DNA of 64,000 nucleotides from Rickettsiales bacterium (GCA_031266915.1 JAISAB010000020.1:1-64000), one strand, 5' to 3'; counted from the first letter of the stretch, positions 20,642-32,256 are shown. The notes: a model not told the origin generated them from the sequence alone. Numbers and translations: made by a program.

Positions 20642-21340
20642 TTACAAGGCCATTGCCTTTTTGCGCATATCGGCGGGCAGTTTCTCGATAGCGTATCTGT
20701 ACGCGGTGCGCGGCATTGTCGCAACGCGCGCGGTGACGAAATCATACACGCGTTTCGGGGCGAATTCGCCGGCGGCCTTCAGCGCCCAGCCGTATCCCTT
20801 TTGAACCATATCGTCGGGGTCGGTCAGCAGTTTTTCCGCGATTTCGAATACGTCGTCGACAAACCGTCCGCGCCGTGCAGACAGTATGAATATCACCGCG
20901 GATGCGCGTCTTACCCAGCGGTTTTTAGACTTGCTCCATTTCTTAATATCGGAAACCAATTCGGGAAATTTCTCGACCAGGGCGTTGACGCTGTGGTTGC
21001 AGAACGTATCGCACTTCGCCCAGTTGTTCACGTATGCGGCCACCCATTTTTCAAAGATTTTAAAATCTGATTTTTCGAAATCTCGGTGTCGCCGGTAACA
21101 AAATTCGCACGCGATACTGAATTCTTCCATATAATCGCTTTTCACCAGGTCATCGCATAATTCAAAGACCTCGGACTTTTTCATTTTGTCGATTTGCGGA
21201 AAATATGCGCGGGCGATTTTGGAGACATCGGCGGACTTGAAACCGTATGTTTTGATTTCTTCTTTGAAAAACCGTTTGGAGGATTCAGCGATTGCAGGGT
21301 CTGCGTTTTTGCGCAATTGCGCGCGAATATCTTTCAGCAT
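20642..21340 (-). CDS. DNA alkylation repair (AlkD/HEAT-like) protein
   Basis: AHDLCDD-like helical repeats: KSEVFELCDDLVKSDYMEEFSIACEFCYR...WAKCDTFCNHSVNALVEKFP...KSKNRWVRRASAVIFILSARRG. Confidence 0.75.
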   Translation of the reverse strand: MLKDIRAQLRKNADPAIAESSKRFFKEEIKTYGFKSADVSKIARAYFPQIDKMKKSEVFELCDDLVKSDYMEEFSIACEFCYRRHRDFEKSDFKIFEKWVAAYVNNWAKCDTFCNHSVNALVEKFPELVSDIKKWSKSKNRWVRRASAVIFILSARRGRFVDDVFEIAEKLLTDPDDMVQKGYGWALKAAGEFAPKRVYDFVTARVATMPRTAYRYAIEKLPADMRKKAMAL

Positions 21341-21352
21341 GTCATATCCTTT

Positions 21353-23260
21353 TTATATATGCGATTTCAACGCAACGTATACCTGGCCCAAATCGGTTTT
21401 CAATAATGTCCCGACCAGCATTTCGGAATTGTCGGATTGTTCGGCCGCGTTCAGTATTTTGCCAAAGCTGCGGGTGAACTGCGTCGCCTGGGAACGAAAC
21501 ACCGTATCGGATTTCAGCAGCTCGCGCACGCGTTTCTTGTCTGCGGCGCCAAGCATCCTGGCCAGCCATTTTGTAAAGATGGTCTTGTCGCCGGCGTGAT
21601 ATTTTTGCCAAACGGCGTCCGGAATTTCGGCGCCGGTGCTGCGCGTCAGGTCCAAAGATTGCTCGTGTATTTTTTCCATCAGCTTTTCGCTTTGCCTGAT
21701 AAAATCCGCGCTGCTGATGCGGCCGTACGACGCGCTGGGGGTTGCCTTGATGGCCTCCATCGGGGCGGTCGCGCGCGCGACCATCATCTGTTTGTTCAAT
21801 GTCTGCATGGTGTTCACGGCCTTGGCATAATCGGACATCAGGTCAATCATCTGCTGGCGCGACTGGCCCGACAGACTTTCCAGTTTGACCGAAGATTCCG
21901 ACATGCTCGACATGGATTCGGTCACGGTCTGTTTCAGCAGATGTATTTTTTCATTCATGGCCGCTACAATCTTTTCCATATTTTCAGCCATATCGACCGA
22001 GCCCTTGGACAAATCGGGCAGGGCCGCGTAATACTTTTCAATCAGTTCGGACAAAGGCTGCAGCTGGGCCGTTGTTTTGGCCGACATTTTAATCAGATTC
22101 GCGGACTGACCGGACAGCTGGGTGTGCGCGGTATTCATTTCCATCAGCGTTTCGCGCACGCCGGTGGCCATCGCGCGCACAGATTCCGAGAACGCGCCCG
22201 CCGCCGTCCGCGTGTTTTCCAGCGTGACGTTTGCAACGCCCGAGACTGTTTTCAGCTCGCCTACGACACCGGTTGCGAATTCCTTGATTTCACCGTTGAA
22301 CCGATTGGTCAGCCCGGCCAGTTCGTTCGACACGTTTCGCACAGAGCCCTCGGTCGTCATCGCCGATGACATCAGGGCCTCGACGGCCTCGACCAGTTTT
22401 CTGACCTGCTTTTCGATAGAGCTTTCCGCCAAACGAACCTGGCCGCCGACAACATTCGCCGTATTCGTCAGGGTGTTCATCTGATTGTTCAGCAGCGTTT
22501 TGGATTGCTTGGTAAACGTGTCCATCTTTTGTATCTGGGAACCCAGCAGCTTGTCGTTATGTTCCATCAGTTTTTCATAATCGGTGGCGGCGGTTTTGAC
22601 ATTGTCGAATCCGTCCGCGGTCGATTGGGCCAGGGCACTCAATTGCTGCCGCATGTTGCCGGATTCGTCGGCCATTGATTTTATCTGGGAAACATTGTCT
22701 TCGACATCAGAGCGCAACTGTTCTGACAGCGTTTTTCCGGATTCAATCCAGCTGTCAATCTGGTTCTGAACCTTGGTCGTCTGTTCCAAAGTTTCCTGAG
22801 AAGTCGTGTCAATACGGTTCAACAAGTCGTTGACACGGCTTGTAAATTTATCAGTGGATTCATCGACCTCGCGCCATCCGGTCGACCCGACGATATTCTG
22901 CAGGGTCATCACGGTGTTTTCCAGACGCTGGGACATCGTCGCAATCTTTTTGGTCGCGTCGTCGGCCAGCGTGACCAGATTGATATTCTGAATGGATAGG
23001 TCTTTTTTCATCGCGGCCGCCGTTTCAAGCTGCGCCGCCAGGGTTTCCTGCATGGTCTTGAAACCGTCGTCAATCTTTTGGATTTCGTCCGCCAGAATTG
23101 TCTGCAGCACGCGCGAAGCGTCCATGATTTTCGCGCGTTCGGGCTTGGTCAGCAGCAGCAGCAGCGATTCCATCACTTTCTGCGACCGGCGCGAAATAAA
23201 AAACACCACCGCCAATGCCGCCGCCAGGGCGACGCCAAAAATTATCAAAATCGTCTGCAT
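21353..23260 (-). CDS. Membrane-anchored long coiled-coil protein
   Basis: N-terminal TM MQTILIIFGVALAAALAVVFFI, then ~450 aa of coiled-coil/MCP-like sequence. Confidence 0.55.
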   Translation of the reverse strand: MQTILIIFGVALAAALAVVFFISRRSQKVMESLLLLLTKPERAKIMDASRVLQTILADEIQKIDDGFKTMQETLAAQLETAAAMKKDLSIQNINLVTLADDATKKIATMSQRLENTVMTLQNIVGSTGWREVDESTDKFTSRVNDLLNRIDTTSQETLEQTTKVQNQIDSWIESGKTLSEQLRSDVEDNVSQIKSMADESGNMRQQLSALAQSTADGFDNVKTAATDYEKLMEHNDKLLGSQIQKMDTFTKQSKTLLNNQMNTLTNTANVVGGQVRLAESSIEKQVRKLVEAVEALMSSAMTTEGSVRNVSNELAGLTNRFNGEIKEFATGVVGELKTVSGVANVTLENTRTAAGAFSESVRAMATGVRETLMEMNTAHTQLSGQSANLIKMSAKTTAQLQPLSELIEKYYAALPDLSKGSVDMAENMEKIVAAMNEKIHLLKQTVTESMSSMSESSVKLESLSGQSRQQMIDLMSDYAKAVNTMQTLNKQMMVARATAPMEAIKATPSASYGRISSADFIRQSEKLMEKIHEQSLDLTRSTGAEIPDAVWQKYHAGDKTIFTKWLARMLGAADKKRVRELLKSDTVFRSQATQFTRSFGKILNAAEQSDNSEMLVGTLLKTDLGQVYVALKSHI

Positions 23261-23342
23261 AATATAGCTCTCTTTTTTCTTACCTGTCAGGTTAGAGAAA
23301 ATTAACCGCCAAGTCCACTGTTATTTGCTGCCTTCCGAACTT

Positions 23343-23885
23343 TTATTTAATATCGTCTCTTATTTTAGAATACAAATAGTCGTCGAGGAAAGTTCCCTTG
23401 CGCACATAAAAAAATCTTTTGCGCATAACGCCTTCGTGTTTGAATCCGCAGCGCACCGCAACACCGATGCTCTTGAGGTTTTCCACGCAGCATGTCAGCT
23501 GCATACGGTTGCCGCCGCGGGCGAAAAATTCATCCGCAAATAAATTCAATGCCTCCGTCATCAAGCCGTTGCCAGTTGCGGATGTAGCCAAAGCAAAGTA
23601 AAGACTGACCCATTTGTCGCGCTCGTTCCACATTTCAAAACCAAAATATCCGATGAATTGCCCGTCGCGGTAAATTCCATATGTTTTACTGTCATCAGAT
23701 TTATCAATACGTTCAAGAAATTCCAAAATATCTTTTGCGGAATCAAAATATAGGTTATCAAATTCCAATATATTATCTTGGTTTTCCGTAAGAAACTTAT
23801 AGTATATTTCCGCATTGTCCGGCGATGCAGCCAAAGAACGCAACTCGACCCGCGGTCCTATTATAATATCTGAAAATGGTTTCAT
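23343..23885 (-). CDS. GNAT acetyltransferase (RimJ/RimL type)
   Basis: YFALATSATGNGLMTEALNLFADEFFARGGNRMQLTCCVENLKSIGVAVRCGFKHEGVMRK. Confidence 0.88.
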   Translation of the reverse strand: MKPFSDIIIGPRVELRSLAASPDNAEIYYKFLTENQDNILEFDNLYFDSAKDILEFLERIDKSDDSKTYGIYRDGQFIGYFGFEMWNERDKWVSLYFALATSATGNGLMTEALNLFADEFFARGGNRMQLTCCVENLKSIGVAVRCGFKHEGVMRKRFFYVRKGTFLDDYLYSKIRDDIK

Positions 23886-23970
23886 TTTAAATCCTTTTTT
23901 TTACTCGCTGCTGATTGATTTTGCCACAAATAATGATAGAATACCCGCAACGAACAAAGCAACATAAAAA

Positions 23971-25623
23971 ATGTCAAACAAGCAATCACTTTCGCCGGAA
24001 CAGGACCGGGCCGCGAATCCAGCCGAAAACGTCTGGGTCCAGGCCAATGCCGGCACAGGCAAGACCAGTGTCCTGGTCCAGCGCCTGCTGCGGATATTGT
24101 TCCGTAATTCCCCTTCGCTGGCGAAACCGCTCTGGCCGACGGAGGTGGACGGGATAGTGGAAACGCCTGCGCTCTGCGCTCTGCGCTCTGCGACCTCTAA
24201 AACCGGCATTCTGTGTCTTACTTATACTAATGCTGGCGCGAGCGAGATGCGCAACCGCATCCTGGCCGCACTGCGTGATTGGGCGATGGCGGACGATGCG
24301 CGTCTGCGCGATATGCTGGTCGGGATTTCGGAAAACACGTCGCCCAATGACACAGACCTGGGGCGCGCGCGCGCAATCTTTTACACATACATTGACAATC
24401 CTGATATATTGAAGATTAAAACCATCCATGGTTTTTGCGAGGAAATTCTACGCCGTTTTCCGATGGAGGCCGGCGTCTCGCCGGCATGGAATCTGGTGTC
24501 GGATTCTAATCAGAAAATACTGCTGGCCGACGCATTTCATCGGCTGATTAACACACCGGATACGGGGGCGGGGCAATCCGGTCAAATCGCCGACGCTTTT
24601 GCCCATATTGTGGAACGCATATCGGAGCACTCTTTTGACGAACTTTTGGGCAGCCTGACCACCCAATACAGACAGTTTTTCCAAGTTAATAGTGTTTCTA
24701 GTTATAGGAAATACTTCATTGATACGATTAGATATTTTTTAAATCTTGATTTGCCGGTTCAGACGGATATTTCTACAGAAAAGCTGCAAAATATCATCAA
24801 AAGCACCCAAGATGACATAAACTCATCGAAAAAGCCGGCGGCATACCTGTTAAATATTGTGAACTTAACCAAACAATTTATTGATAAAACAATAGATTTT
24901 GAAGAATATAAAAATGCTTATCTGACCGCTTCGGACGCCAAAATTGTGAACATCGGTAAAAAGGATTACCTGGCCGACGAACAAGACCGTGTTCACAGAT
25001 TAAACCAGCGCCGACTGGACGAGCAGATTTTCGCCGACACGGTCGCGCTGTTTGATTTGTCGGCGGCATTCGCAAAAACATACAAAGACATCAAGGCCGA
25101 AAGAAACCTTTTGGACTTCGACGACTTGATTCTATATACGCGGAAACTATTCTCAAAACCCGACAGCATGGGGTGGGTTTTATCGCAGCTTGATTTGTCA
25201 TTATCGCATATACTTGTCGACGAGGCCCAGGACACATCGCCAGAACAATGGGATATTCTTCGCATGCTGTCGGGCGATTTTTTTGTGGCCGGCGACACCA
25301 GGGGCGCGGCGCGGTCGCTGTTTGTCGTGGGCGATACCAAGCAATCAATATACGGATTCCAGGGCGCGGACCCGTCGGCTTTTTCAGACAGCCGCGAACA
25401 AATCGCCGCGCAGATACGCAATAATCTGCGTGTAATCGCGGAAATTCCGCTGACGCAGAGTTTTCGCTCGACCGAGTCGATTCTGCGGGCTGTGGATCAT
25501 TTTTTCGAAAATCCAAACATTCGCGATTTCGCAGGATTCATTAACAACGACCATAAATGCTTTCGCAAGGATGCGCCCGGACTGGTGGAAATTCACAAAT
25601 TGGTATCCAAGGAATCCGACTGA
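23971..25623 (+). pseudogene. addA: AddA-type UvrD helicase, N-terminal fragment
   Basis: VQANAGTGKTSVLVQRLLRIL, ILCLTYTNAGASEMRNRI, HILVDEAQDTSPEQWDILRML, FVVGDTKQSIYGFQGADP; truncated at a stop after LVEIHKLVSKESD. Confidence 0.7.
24168..24198 (+). repeat. 7-bp-period repeat in frame in addA
   Basis: TGCGCTCTGCGCTCTGCGCTCTGCGACCTCT, encodes PALCALRSAT, matching the cysS insertion peptide. Confidence 0.75.
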
Positions 25624-26082
25624 GCACACGCAGCCTTTCCATCAGGCGCAATTTTTTAATTACCTTTGCATAAACACTCAATCGGTAGGAATATATTTCT
25701 CACGCTGCGTTTCGCCGTATATAAAAATATCCATCCGCCCATGGATTTATCCCCTGAATATCCGCCAATGAACGAATATGTGAATCGCGGCAATCCACAG
25801 ACGTATGCAAACATATATAATCTTGTACAACACTTAGAAAGCATGGGTTTATTAGTATTTTTTATATCATGAAAATTGTTATTTTTTGTTCTATTAAATC
25901 ATGATGTTATCCGCCCGCCGTCCATGGTACGGCACAATGTAAATTTCCGCCGTTTCAGCACAAAGAATTTTTTCATAAATGCTTTCATAATGGGCAATCG
26001 TGTGTTAAGATTAATAATAAGAAACAGCAAAAGTCATAATATATGAAAACGAACCGTTTTTATTTTTTTACGCAGTAAAATC

Positions 26083-27210
26083 ATGACAACGATGAATGAC
26101 GAAAACATAACCATTTTGCCAAAACAAAAATCCGCGGCGTCGGCACGCAGGGAATATGTCCGCAATATCGCGGACAAGATTCAATCGCTGATTTTGAATG
26201 AAAATTTTTCCTCCGCGGACATCATGGTTCTGGTGCAAAGGCGCAGGCCTTTCGCACCGATTTTGGTCAATGAATTGAAATCGCGCGGCGTCGATGTCGC
26301 AGGCAGCGACCGGATTGTTCTGCCGGATTTTCCGGCCGTCCGAGACTTGCTGAACCTGCTGCGTTTCTGTATGAACCCATCCGATGACTACAGTTTGTGC
26401 TGTACTTTAAAAAGTCCTTTTTATCGTCTGAAAGAACCGGATATTTTTAATTTGTGCATGGCACGCGAAAGTGCGCAAAACGACAATGGGGGGCCCATGT
26501 CCGCGTTCGATATTTTGAAAAATCTGCATTCGGAAATTTATTCCGAATTGTCTGAAATTATCGGCTGGTCAGAAACGTTGGCGCCTTATTCCTTCTTCAT
26601 GCAGGTTCTGGATACGAACGAGCATCGTCAAAAAATGATTGCTGCGCTGGGCACGCAAATCATCGACCCGCTGGAAGAATTTCTGACTATATGTCTGGCG
26701 TACGAAAGAACGCGGCCGGGCACATTGAAACATTTCTTGAAATGGTTCATCACCGGCGGCAGCGAGATTAAGCGCGACATGGATGCCTGTGGCGGCGTCC
26801 GCGTCGCGACCGTTCATGGCAGCAAGGGATTAGAGGCGCCCGTCGTCTTCCTTGTCGATACAATCCGAACGCCGCGGGACAAACCTGAAAAAATATTCCC
26901 CGTGGCACCGACACGTAAAAACCGTGACATCGACGCGGAAAAGCCTGGCGCGTGGCTGTGGTGTCCGCAAAAAAAAGGTAGCGAAAATCTGGCTGCTGCT
27001 GCTGATTTGGCGATGAACGCCAAGATTGCCGAATACTATCGCCTGTTGTATGTGGCGATGACGCGCGCACGCGACCGCCTGTACATATACGGCTTTACAA
27101 CGAATAAAAATCCGCCCGATATTGCGTGGCATACCAAGCTGATGGAAATCATGCCGGATATACCCGGCGGCGTGTTCAACGACGATGTTTTCAAGGTTTT
27201 CAATGGCTGA
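26083..27210 (+). pseudogene. addA: AddA, middle fragment (helicase motifs IV-VI)
   Basis: IMVLVQRRRPFAPILVNELKSRGVDVAGSDRI...VRVATVHGSKGLEAPVVFLVDT...YRLLYVAMTRARDRLYIYGF. Confidence 0.7.
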
Positions 27211-27649
27211 TAATTTAACGGATTTTCTATCATCGCGAAAAAAGCGAAAATTTGCGACTGATTCCGGCAGCGGCGCGCATACGAAAATGCAGCACATTAT
27301 CATCGACGGAGATAGGGAAAAGGGCGATGCGGATTTGATACGAAAGATTAAATTGCGTCCTGAAATACTGCCTTATTTTTCACGAAAAAGCCGGTCTGAG
27401 GTACCAATCGCTGGAAAAATAAACGGTCGAATAATCAGTCGCCGCATCGACCGAATGATTGTTAATAACGACGATAAAACTATCGTCTTTATCGATTACA
27501 AGACAGATTTGGATAAAAATGCGTTCCGCGACAAATACGCGAAACAAATGAGCGAATATTCGCAGCTGTTGAAAAATATTTATCCTGATTATTCGGTCCG
27601 GGGACTTATTTTGTGGTTGCATGATTTCACCGTTGAACAAATTTCTTGA
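27203..27649 (+). pseudogene. addA: AddA, C-terminal RecB-like nuclease fragment
   Basis: INGRIISRRIDRMIVNNDDKTIVFIDYKTD; ATG overlaps the previous stop (ATGGCTGA). Confidence 0.65.
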
Positions 27650-27793
27650 AATCGTAAAAATATAAGATAGCATGATATTATCGAAATTTATAAAGAGGCA
27701 TAAACCGATGAACATAATGTAATTGATTTCAAACAGCCGCACTCGCATTTGCGACGGGTGGCGCATTCAATTATTTATGCAAAAGGTTTTGCC

Positions 27794-29176
27794 ATGCAAT
27801 CCGTATCTTTATTAAAAATATCATTTTCATATCCGGGCGCGGACGATTTGTTTTCGCAATTGTCAGCAGTATTTGACGACGCAAGAAAAGTTGCCGTCAT
27901 CGGCGACAATGGGACTGGGAAAACAACCCTGTTGAAAATCATCGCCGGCCGCCTGGGGCCTGCGTCTGGGAAGATTATCCGAAACGCAAACGTGTATCTG
28001 TTGCCGCAGGCGGCGCCGCCCGACACAAAAAGCGGCGGCCAGCGCCAGTGGCGTGAATTGGCGATGGCTTTCGCATCCGGCGCCGACATACTTTTGCTGG
28101 ACGAGCCGACCAACAATCTGGATTCCGACGCGCGCGAAAACTTCTTTGCGATGCTGCGCGATTGGCGCGGCGGCGCCGTCATAATTTCGCATGACCGAGA
28201 ACTGCTGAATCGGATGGACGCGATTATGGAACTGACGCCGAACGGCATTCGGACATTCGGCGGCAACTATGATTTTTATGTCGCGCAAAAAGATGCCGAG
28301 CGCGAGAATTTGGAATCGCAATATATCAATGCTGAAAAACGAATCGCGCGCCTGGGCGAAACTTTGTGCATCGCGCAGAACACGCGCCAACATCACGAGA
28401 CCAAGCAGCGAAAAGACAAAAACAATAGTCACCGGTCGCGAATATTCGCAAATGCTCTCGACGGGCATTCCAAGGAAACAGAAGCAAAAGCGCGGCGAAA
28501 AATCCAAAAAAAATTGGACGAACAATTTGAAGAACGCCAAAAACTTTCCGATTTCCTGCGCGATGATAAAATCAAAATCCCGATGCCTGACAAACCCTTT
28601 CCCAAGAATGACTTGATTCTGATTGAAGGGATGTCTTTCGGATATGACAAAAACATATTCCAAGACTTTAACTTTCGAATGCGCGGCGGTGAACGCGTTC
28701 GCGTCGTCGGCAACAACGGCAGCGGCAAGACGACGCTGCTGCGGCTGATTACGGGCCGGCTGCGACCGGATTCTGGCAGTGTCAAACTGTTCGGTCGCGC
28801 GGCCTATCTGGACCAGGATTTGTCATTGCAGAATCCGTCGAAATCCGTTGTCGACAATATCATCGATTTCGCCGGACTGTCAATAAACGAAGCGCATGCA
28901 ATCGCCGCAAACTTTGGATTTCGCGGCGCGTCATCGCAAAAGACGGTCGGCGTGCTGAGCGGCGGAGAATTATTGAAAGCTACGCTGGCCGCGGTGTTGG
29001 GCGATGTTCGTCAGCCTGATTTGCTAATTCTGGACGAGCCGACCAACAACCTGGACATCAAAAGTATCGAAATTTTGGAAGACGCGTTGAACCAATACCA
29101 AGGCGCGATACTGCTGGTTTCCCACGACGATATGTTTGTAAAAAAACTTGAGATAAATAAAACGGTGTGTTTGTAA
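27794..29176 (+). CDS. ABC-F family ATPase
   Basis: Two ABC cassettes: [14 protein letters not shown] / [11 protein letters not shown] and [14 protein letters not shown] / [30 protein letters not shown]. Confidence 0.93.
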   Translation: MQSVSLLKISFSYPGADDLFSQLSAVFDDARKVAVIGDNGTGKTTLLKIIAGRLGPASGKIIRNANVYLLPQAAPPDTKSGGQRQWRELAMAFASGADILLLDEPTNNLDSDARENFFAMLRDWRGGAVIISHDRELLNRMDAIMELTPNGIRTFGGNYDFYVAQKDAERENLESQYINAEKRIARLGETLCIAQNTRQHHETKQRKDKNNSHRSRIFANALDGHSKETEAKARRKIQKKLDEQFEERQKLSDFLRDDKIKIPMPDKPFPKNDLILIEGMSFGYDKNIFQDFNFRMRGGERVRVVGNNGSGKTTLLRLITGRLRPDSGSVKLFGRAAYLDQDLSLQNPSKSVVDNIIDFAGLSINEAHAIAANFGFRGASSQKTVGVLSGGELLKATLAAVLGDVRQPDLLILDEPTNNLDIKSIEILEDALNQYQGAILLVSHDDMFVKKLEINKTVCL

Positions 29177-29201
29177 ATTATGCAATTACATCATTTGAAT
29201 A

Positions 29202-29226
29202 AAAGCCCCAAAAGGGGCTTTTATTT
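29202..29226. terminator. Terminator hairpin
   Basis: AAAAGCCCCaaaAGGGGCTTTTATTTTT. Confidence 0.8.
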
Positions 29227-29601
29227 TTAATCCTTGTACACCAGAACCGCCCAATAGCTATCGGGCAGGTTGTTCATGCTCACATCATGGGCCAGCACCC
29301 TGTAACAGGATTCGGATGGAACCATGTTTATCAGAATCATATCCGGATTTATTCTTTCTGCGTCTTCGCCCGTTTGTATACCGGTCATGAATTTCGCGCT
29401 TGCTTTTGATTTTGAAATATTAATCAGTCCGTCGGTTTTCACACACTGGACGATAAAGTCGCCCATTTCCGATGGCGACTGCACGACTTCGCAGTCTTCT
29501 ATAACGTCGGTAATTATTTCATATGGCGTTTTCGGTACATCATCGGCATAGACCGAAAACGGCAGTGCCGCGAACAGTCCAGCTATCAGAGTTCTTTTCA
29601 T
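29227..29601 (-). CDS. Small secreted protein, paralogue of 32259..32633
   Basis: MKRTLIAGLFAALPFSVYADDVPKTPYEIITDVIEDCEVVQSPSEMGDFIVQC. Confidence 0.65.
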   Translation of the reverse strand: MKRTLIAGLFAALPFSVYADDVPKTPYEIITDVIEDCEVVQSPSEMGDFIVQCVKTDGLINISKSKASAKFMTGIQTGEDAERINPDMILINMVPSESCYRVLAHDVSMNNLPDSYWAVLVYKD

Positions 29602-29790
29602 TTGTTTTCCTTTTGGTTATTCGCATGCCAAAAGGAAGGCGGCGGGATTCTGAAAAAATCGCAACTAGAACGACCGCGCCCGTTTTCTGTATATGGCGAG
29701 CGCAATCCCGCTTGGGGCGGGACACGGTTTTACGTGCCTGTCCCGGCACGCTAGTTACGAGATTTTTCAGGTCTCGGTTTCCTTTCGGAT
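29602..29790 (-). ncRNA. Structured leader RNA, divergent copy G
   Basis: - strand: TCCGAAAGGA; GAGA[CCTGAAAAA]TCTC with distal TTTTTCAG (+ strand 29650-29657); CCCGC / GCGGGATT / AATCCCGC; CATATACAGAAAACGG loop; TCCTTTTGG...CCAAAAGGA over the RBS. Confidence 0.6.
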
Positions 29791-29854
29791 ACAAAGGTAT
29801 GTATGCTGAATAAAATCATTGAAATCAAGTAGTTTGTTTCGCTATAATCCGACC

Positions 29855-31510
29855 ATGTTGATAAACCTGCATATTTCGAATATCGTGTTGATTGAAAAGC
29901 TGAATCTGGAATTCGGAAATGGCTTGAATGTCCTGACTGGCGAAACAGGCGCGGGCAAGTCCATTCTGTTGGATGCGCTGTCCCTGGCGCTGGGCGCGCG
30001 TTCCGATGCCGGACTGGTTCGTCACGGCCGTGACAGCGCCCAGGTTATCGCAGAATTCGACGCGGCCGGCGGAAATTTAAAATCCATCCTGGACGACAAC
30101 GGCATCGAATTTGACGGCGCGCTGATACTGCGACGGACGCTGGCGTCTGACGGCAAGTCCAAGGCATGGATTAACGATGTTCCCGTGTCCGTCAAAACAT
30201 TGAAACAGGTCAGTGACGAATTAGTCGAAATTCATGGCCAGTTTGAAAATCATTCCCTGCTGGACCAGACGACGCACCGCAAGACTTTGGATGAATTTGC
30301 GGCCGTGGGCAATACAAAGTACGTCGAATTGCTGAACAACGTCAAAAATACATATTCTGAATTTCACGCGGCCCAGAAGAAGCTGCGCGACCTGGAAGAT
30401 ATGTTGGCGCATAGCGCGGCCGAGCGGGAATTCCTGGAACACAACGTTGCCGAACTGCAATCGCTGAATCCGCAGCCAGGCGAGGAAGAGGACTTGGCCG
30501 CGCGGCGCGCCATGCTGATGGGCGCCGAAAAGAACGCCGCGATTTTATCCGAAGCGGTTGAAGCGATTAGTCAAAAGAGCCGTTCGCTGGATTCGCAAAT
30601 CTTCGCGGTTGCGCATATTTTGGAACGCATTAAAACAGACCCGAATCCGTACCGTGAACATATAGATAAACTATATGAAATCGCAGGCGCGATCTCGGAA
30701 ATTTCCGAAAAATTAATGCCCGCGGACACCGATACGGAAAGTTTGGAAAGTATCGAGGAACGGCTGTTCGCAATTCGCGCCGCCGCGCGTAAGCACCGCG
30801 TATCCGCGGATGAACTGCATGCTAAGCTGGCGCAGATGACAGAGCAATTGAACGCCATCGATAATTCCGATGCGCAGCTGAAAAAATTAAAGGGCGACGT
30901 AAAGGATAAAAAAACTGAATTCGATGCACTGGCCACGCAACTGACACAGTTGCGCGTTAACGCTGGCGATGACTTGCGAAAGCAAATCCTGGCTGAGCTG
31001 CCGGACCTGAAACTGGGCCAGGCGGATTTTGTTGTCGAGCGCGCGGACGCGACCGCATCCTCGACCGGCCTGGATGAGATTACGTTCATGATAAAAACCA
31101 ATCCGGGCAGTCCGTTCGCGCCTTTGCACAAGACGGCGTCAGGCGGCGAATTGGCGCGGTTGATGCTGGCGCTGCGCGTTGTATTCGGCAACGGCAAAAA
31201 CGACGCGCGCACGTTCGTGTTCGACGAAGTCGATACGGGCATCAGCGGCGCAACCGCCGCCGCGGTCGGTCAGCGCTTGGCGCGTTTGGCGCGCGCGGGG
31301 CAGGCATTAGTCGTCACGCACAGCGCCCAGGTCGCAGGGCATGCCGACAGGCATTTTAAAATCGAAAAATACGTCAAAGATGGCGCAACTGTGACCACGG
31401 TCCAAGAAATCGCATCCGATATGCGAGTGAATGAAATCGCGCGCATCATCAGCGGCGCCGAGATTACAAAGGAATCAATTGCAACGGCAAAGACATTGAT
31501 AAAGAAGTAA
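29855..31510 (+). CDS. recN: DNA repair protein RecN
   Basis: MLINLHISNIVLIEKLNLEFGNGLNVLTGETGAGKSILLDALSLALG...ELVEIHGQFENHSLLDQ...TFVFDEVDTGISGATAAAVGQRLARL. Confidence 0.96.
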   Translation: MLINLHISNIVLIEKLNLEFGNGLNVLTGETGAGKSILLDALSLALGARSDAGLVRHGRDSAQVIAEFDAAGGNLKSILDDNGIEFDGALILRRTLASDGKSKAWINDVPVSVKTLKQVSDELVEIHGQFENHSLLDQTTHRKTLDEFAAVGNTKYVELLNNVKNTYSEFHAAQKKLRDLEDMLAHSAAEREFLEHNVAELQSLNPQPGEEEDLAARRAMLMGAEKNAAILSEAVEAISQKSRSLDSQIFAVAHILERIKTDPNPYREHIDKLYEIAGAISEISEKLMPADTDTESLESIEERLFAIRAAARKHRVSADELHAKLAQMTEQLNAIDNSDAQLKKLKGDVKDKKTEFDALATQLTQLRVNAGDDLRKQILAELPDLKLGQADFVVERADATASSTGLDEITFMIKTNPGSPFAPLHKTASGGELARLMLALRVVFGNGKNDARTFVFDEVDTGISGATAAAVGQRLARLARAGQALVVTHSAQVAGHADRHFKIEKYVKDGATVTTVQEIASDMRVNEIARIISGAEITKESIATAKTLIKK

Positions 31511-31529
31511 GGTACATTCCCGTCAGTTG
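31508..31529. repeat. Solo end of the MITE-like repeat
   Basis: AAGGTACATTCCCGTCAGTTG, matching the right ends at 38155-38173 and 53659-53681. Confidence 0.5.
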
Positions 31530-31538
31530 CGCCTTTAT

Positions 31539-32066
31539 TTAAAATTCCATTCTGAATCCTAATTTTATTTTATCCGTGCTAACGCTGACCCTAACATCAT
31601 TATATTCACTTACAAAAAACCAAGTCGTCAAACTGCTAATTGCGGCGCCGGCCGCCACATCCCACCAATGATGTTTATCTGATTCAATTCGCGAATATCC
31701 CGTAAATGTTGCCATTGCATAAGGTATAATCGCTCTTTTAACGCCGTATCTTTTATGAATGAAAGTTGCCCCGCTAAAGGCGCTTGCTGTATGACCGCTT
31801 GGGAAAGACTTATTGTTGCTTCCATCGGGTCTTTCCTCTTTTATAATACTTTTTAATCCATTAACCCCAATTTCCATTGTGGCAAAAGAATAAGTAAATT
31901 GTTTTGTTCCTTCCCAATCTTTTTCATTCACAGCCATTCCGAAAGCATAAGCCGGAACTATGACCTGCATATAACCTCCGATTTCTTCAATTGCTGATTT
32001 GGCGTAAGAGTTTAACGGACACGATGCAATTACAGTTAATGTAGATAATTTTATAAATTTAGACAT
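31539..32066 (-). CDS. PAP2-family phosphatase
   Basis: KEERPDGSNNKSFPSGHTASAFSGATFIHKRYG...GYSRIESDKHHWWDVAAGAAISS. Confidence 0.9.
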   Translation of the reverse strand: MSKFIKLSTLTVIASCPLNSYAKSAIEEIGGYMQVIVPAYAFGMAVNEKDWEGTKQFTYSFATMEIGVNGLKSIIKEERPDGSNNKSFPSGHTASAFSGATFIHKRYGVKRAIIPYAMATFTGYSRIESDKHHWWDVAAGAAISSLTTWFFVSEYNDVRVSVSTDKIKLGFRMEF

Positions 32067-32228
32067 TACTTCCCTTCATTTGATGTATTAGTAGGTATCA
32101 GGAAATTAATCCATCCGATTGAGCCTTTTCTTTACTAACAGTGTCTGCTCCTTATTTCTAAAGAGCAATGAAATAATACAACTAAATATAGGAATTTTCA
32201 ATCAGTATATTAAAAATGTTGGATATTA

Positions 32229-32256
32229 AAAAAGCCTCAATCCCGAGGCTTTTGTT
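32229..32256. terminator. Terminator hairpin
   Basis: AAAAAAGCCTCaatcccGAGGCTTTTGTTTTTT. Confidence 0.75.

Noticed and set aside
25624-26082. Group I/II intron or intein interrupting addA.
   Set aside because: No GTGYG start, no domain V-like hairpin, no intron-encoded protein, and an intein would need an open frame through the insert.
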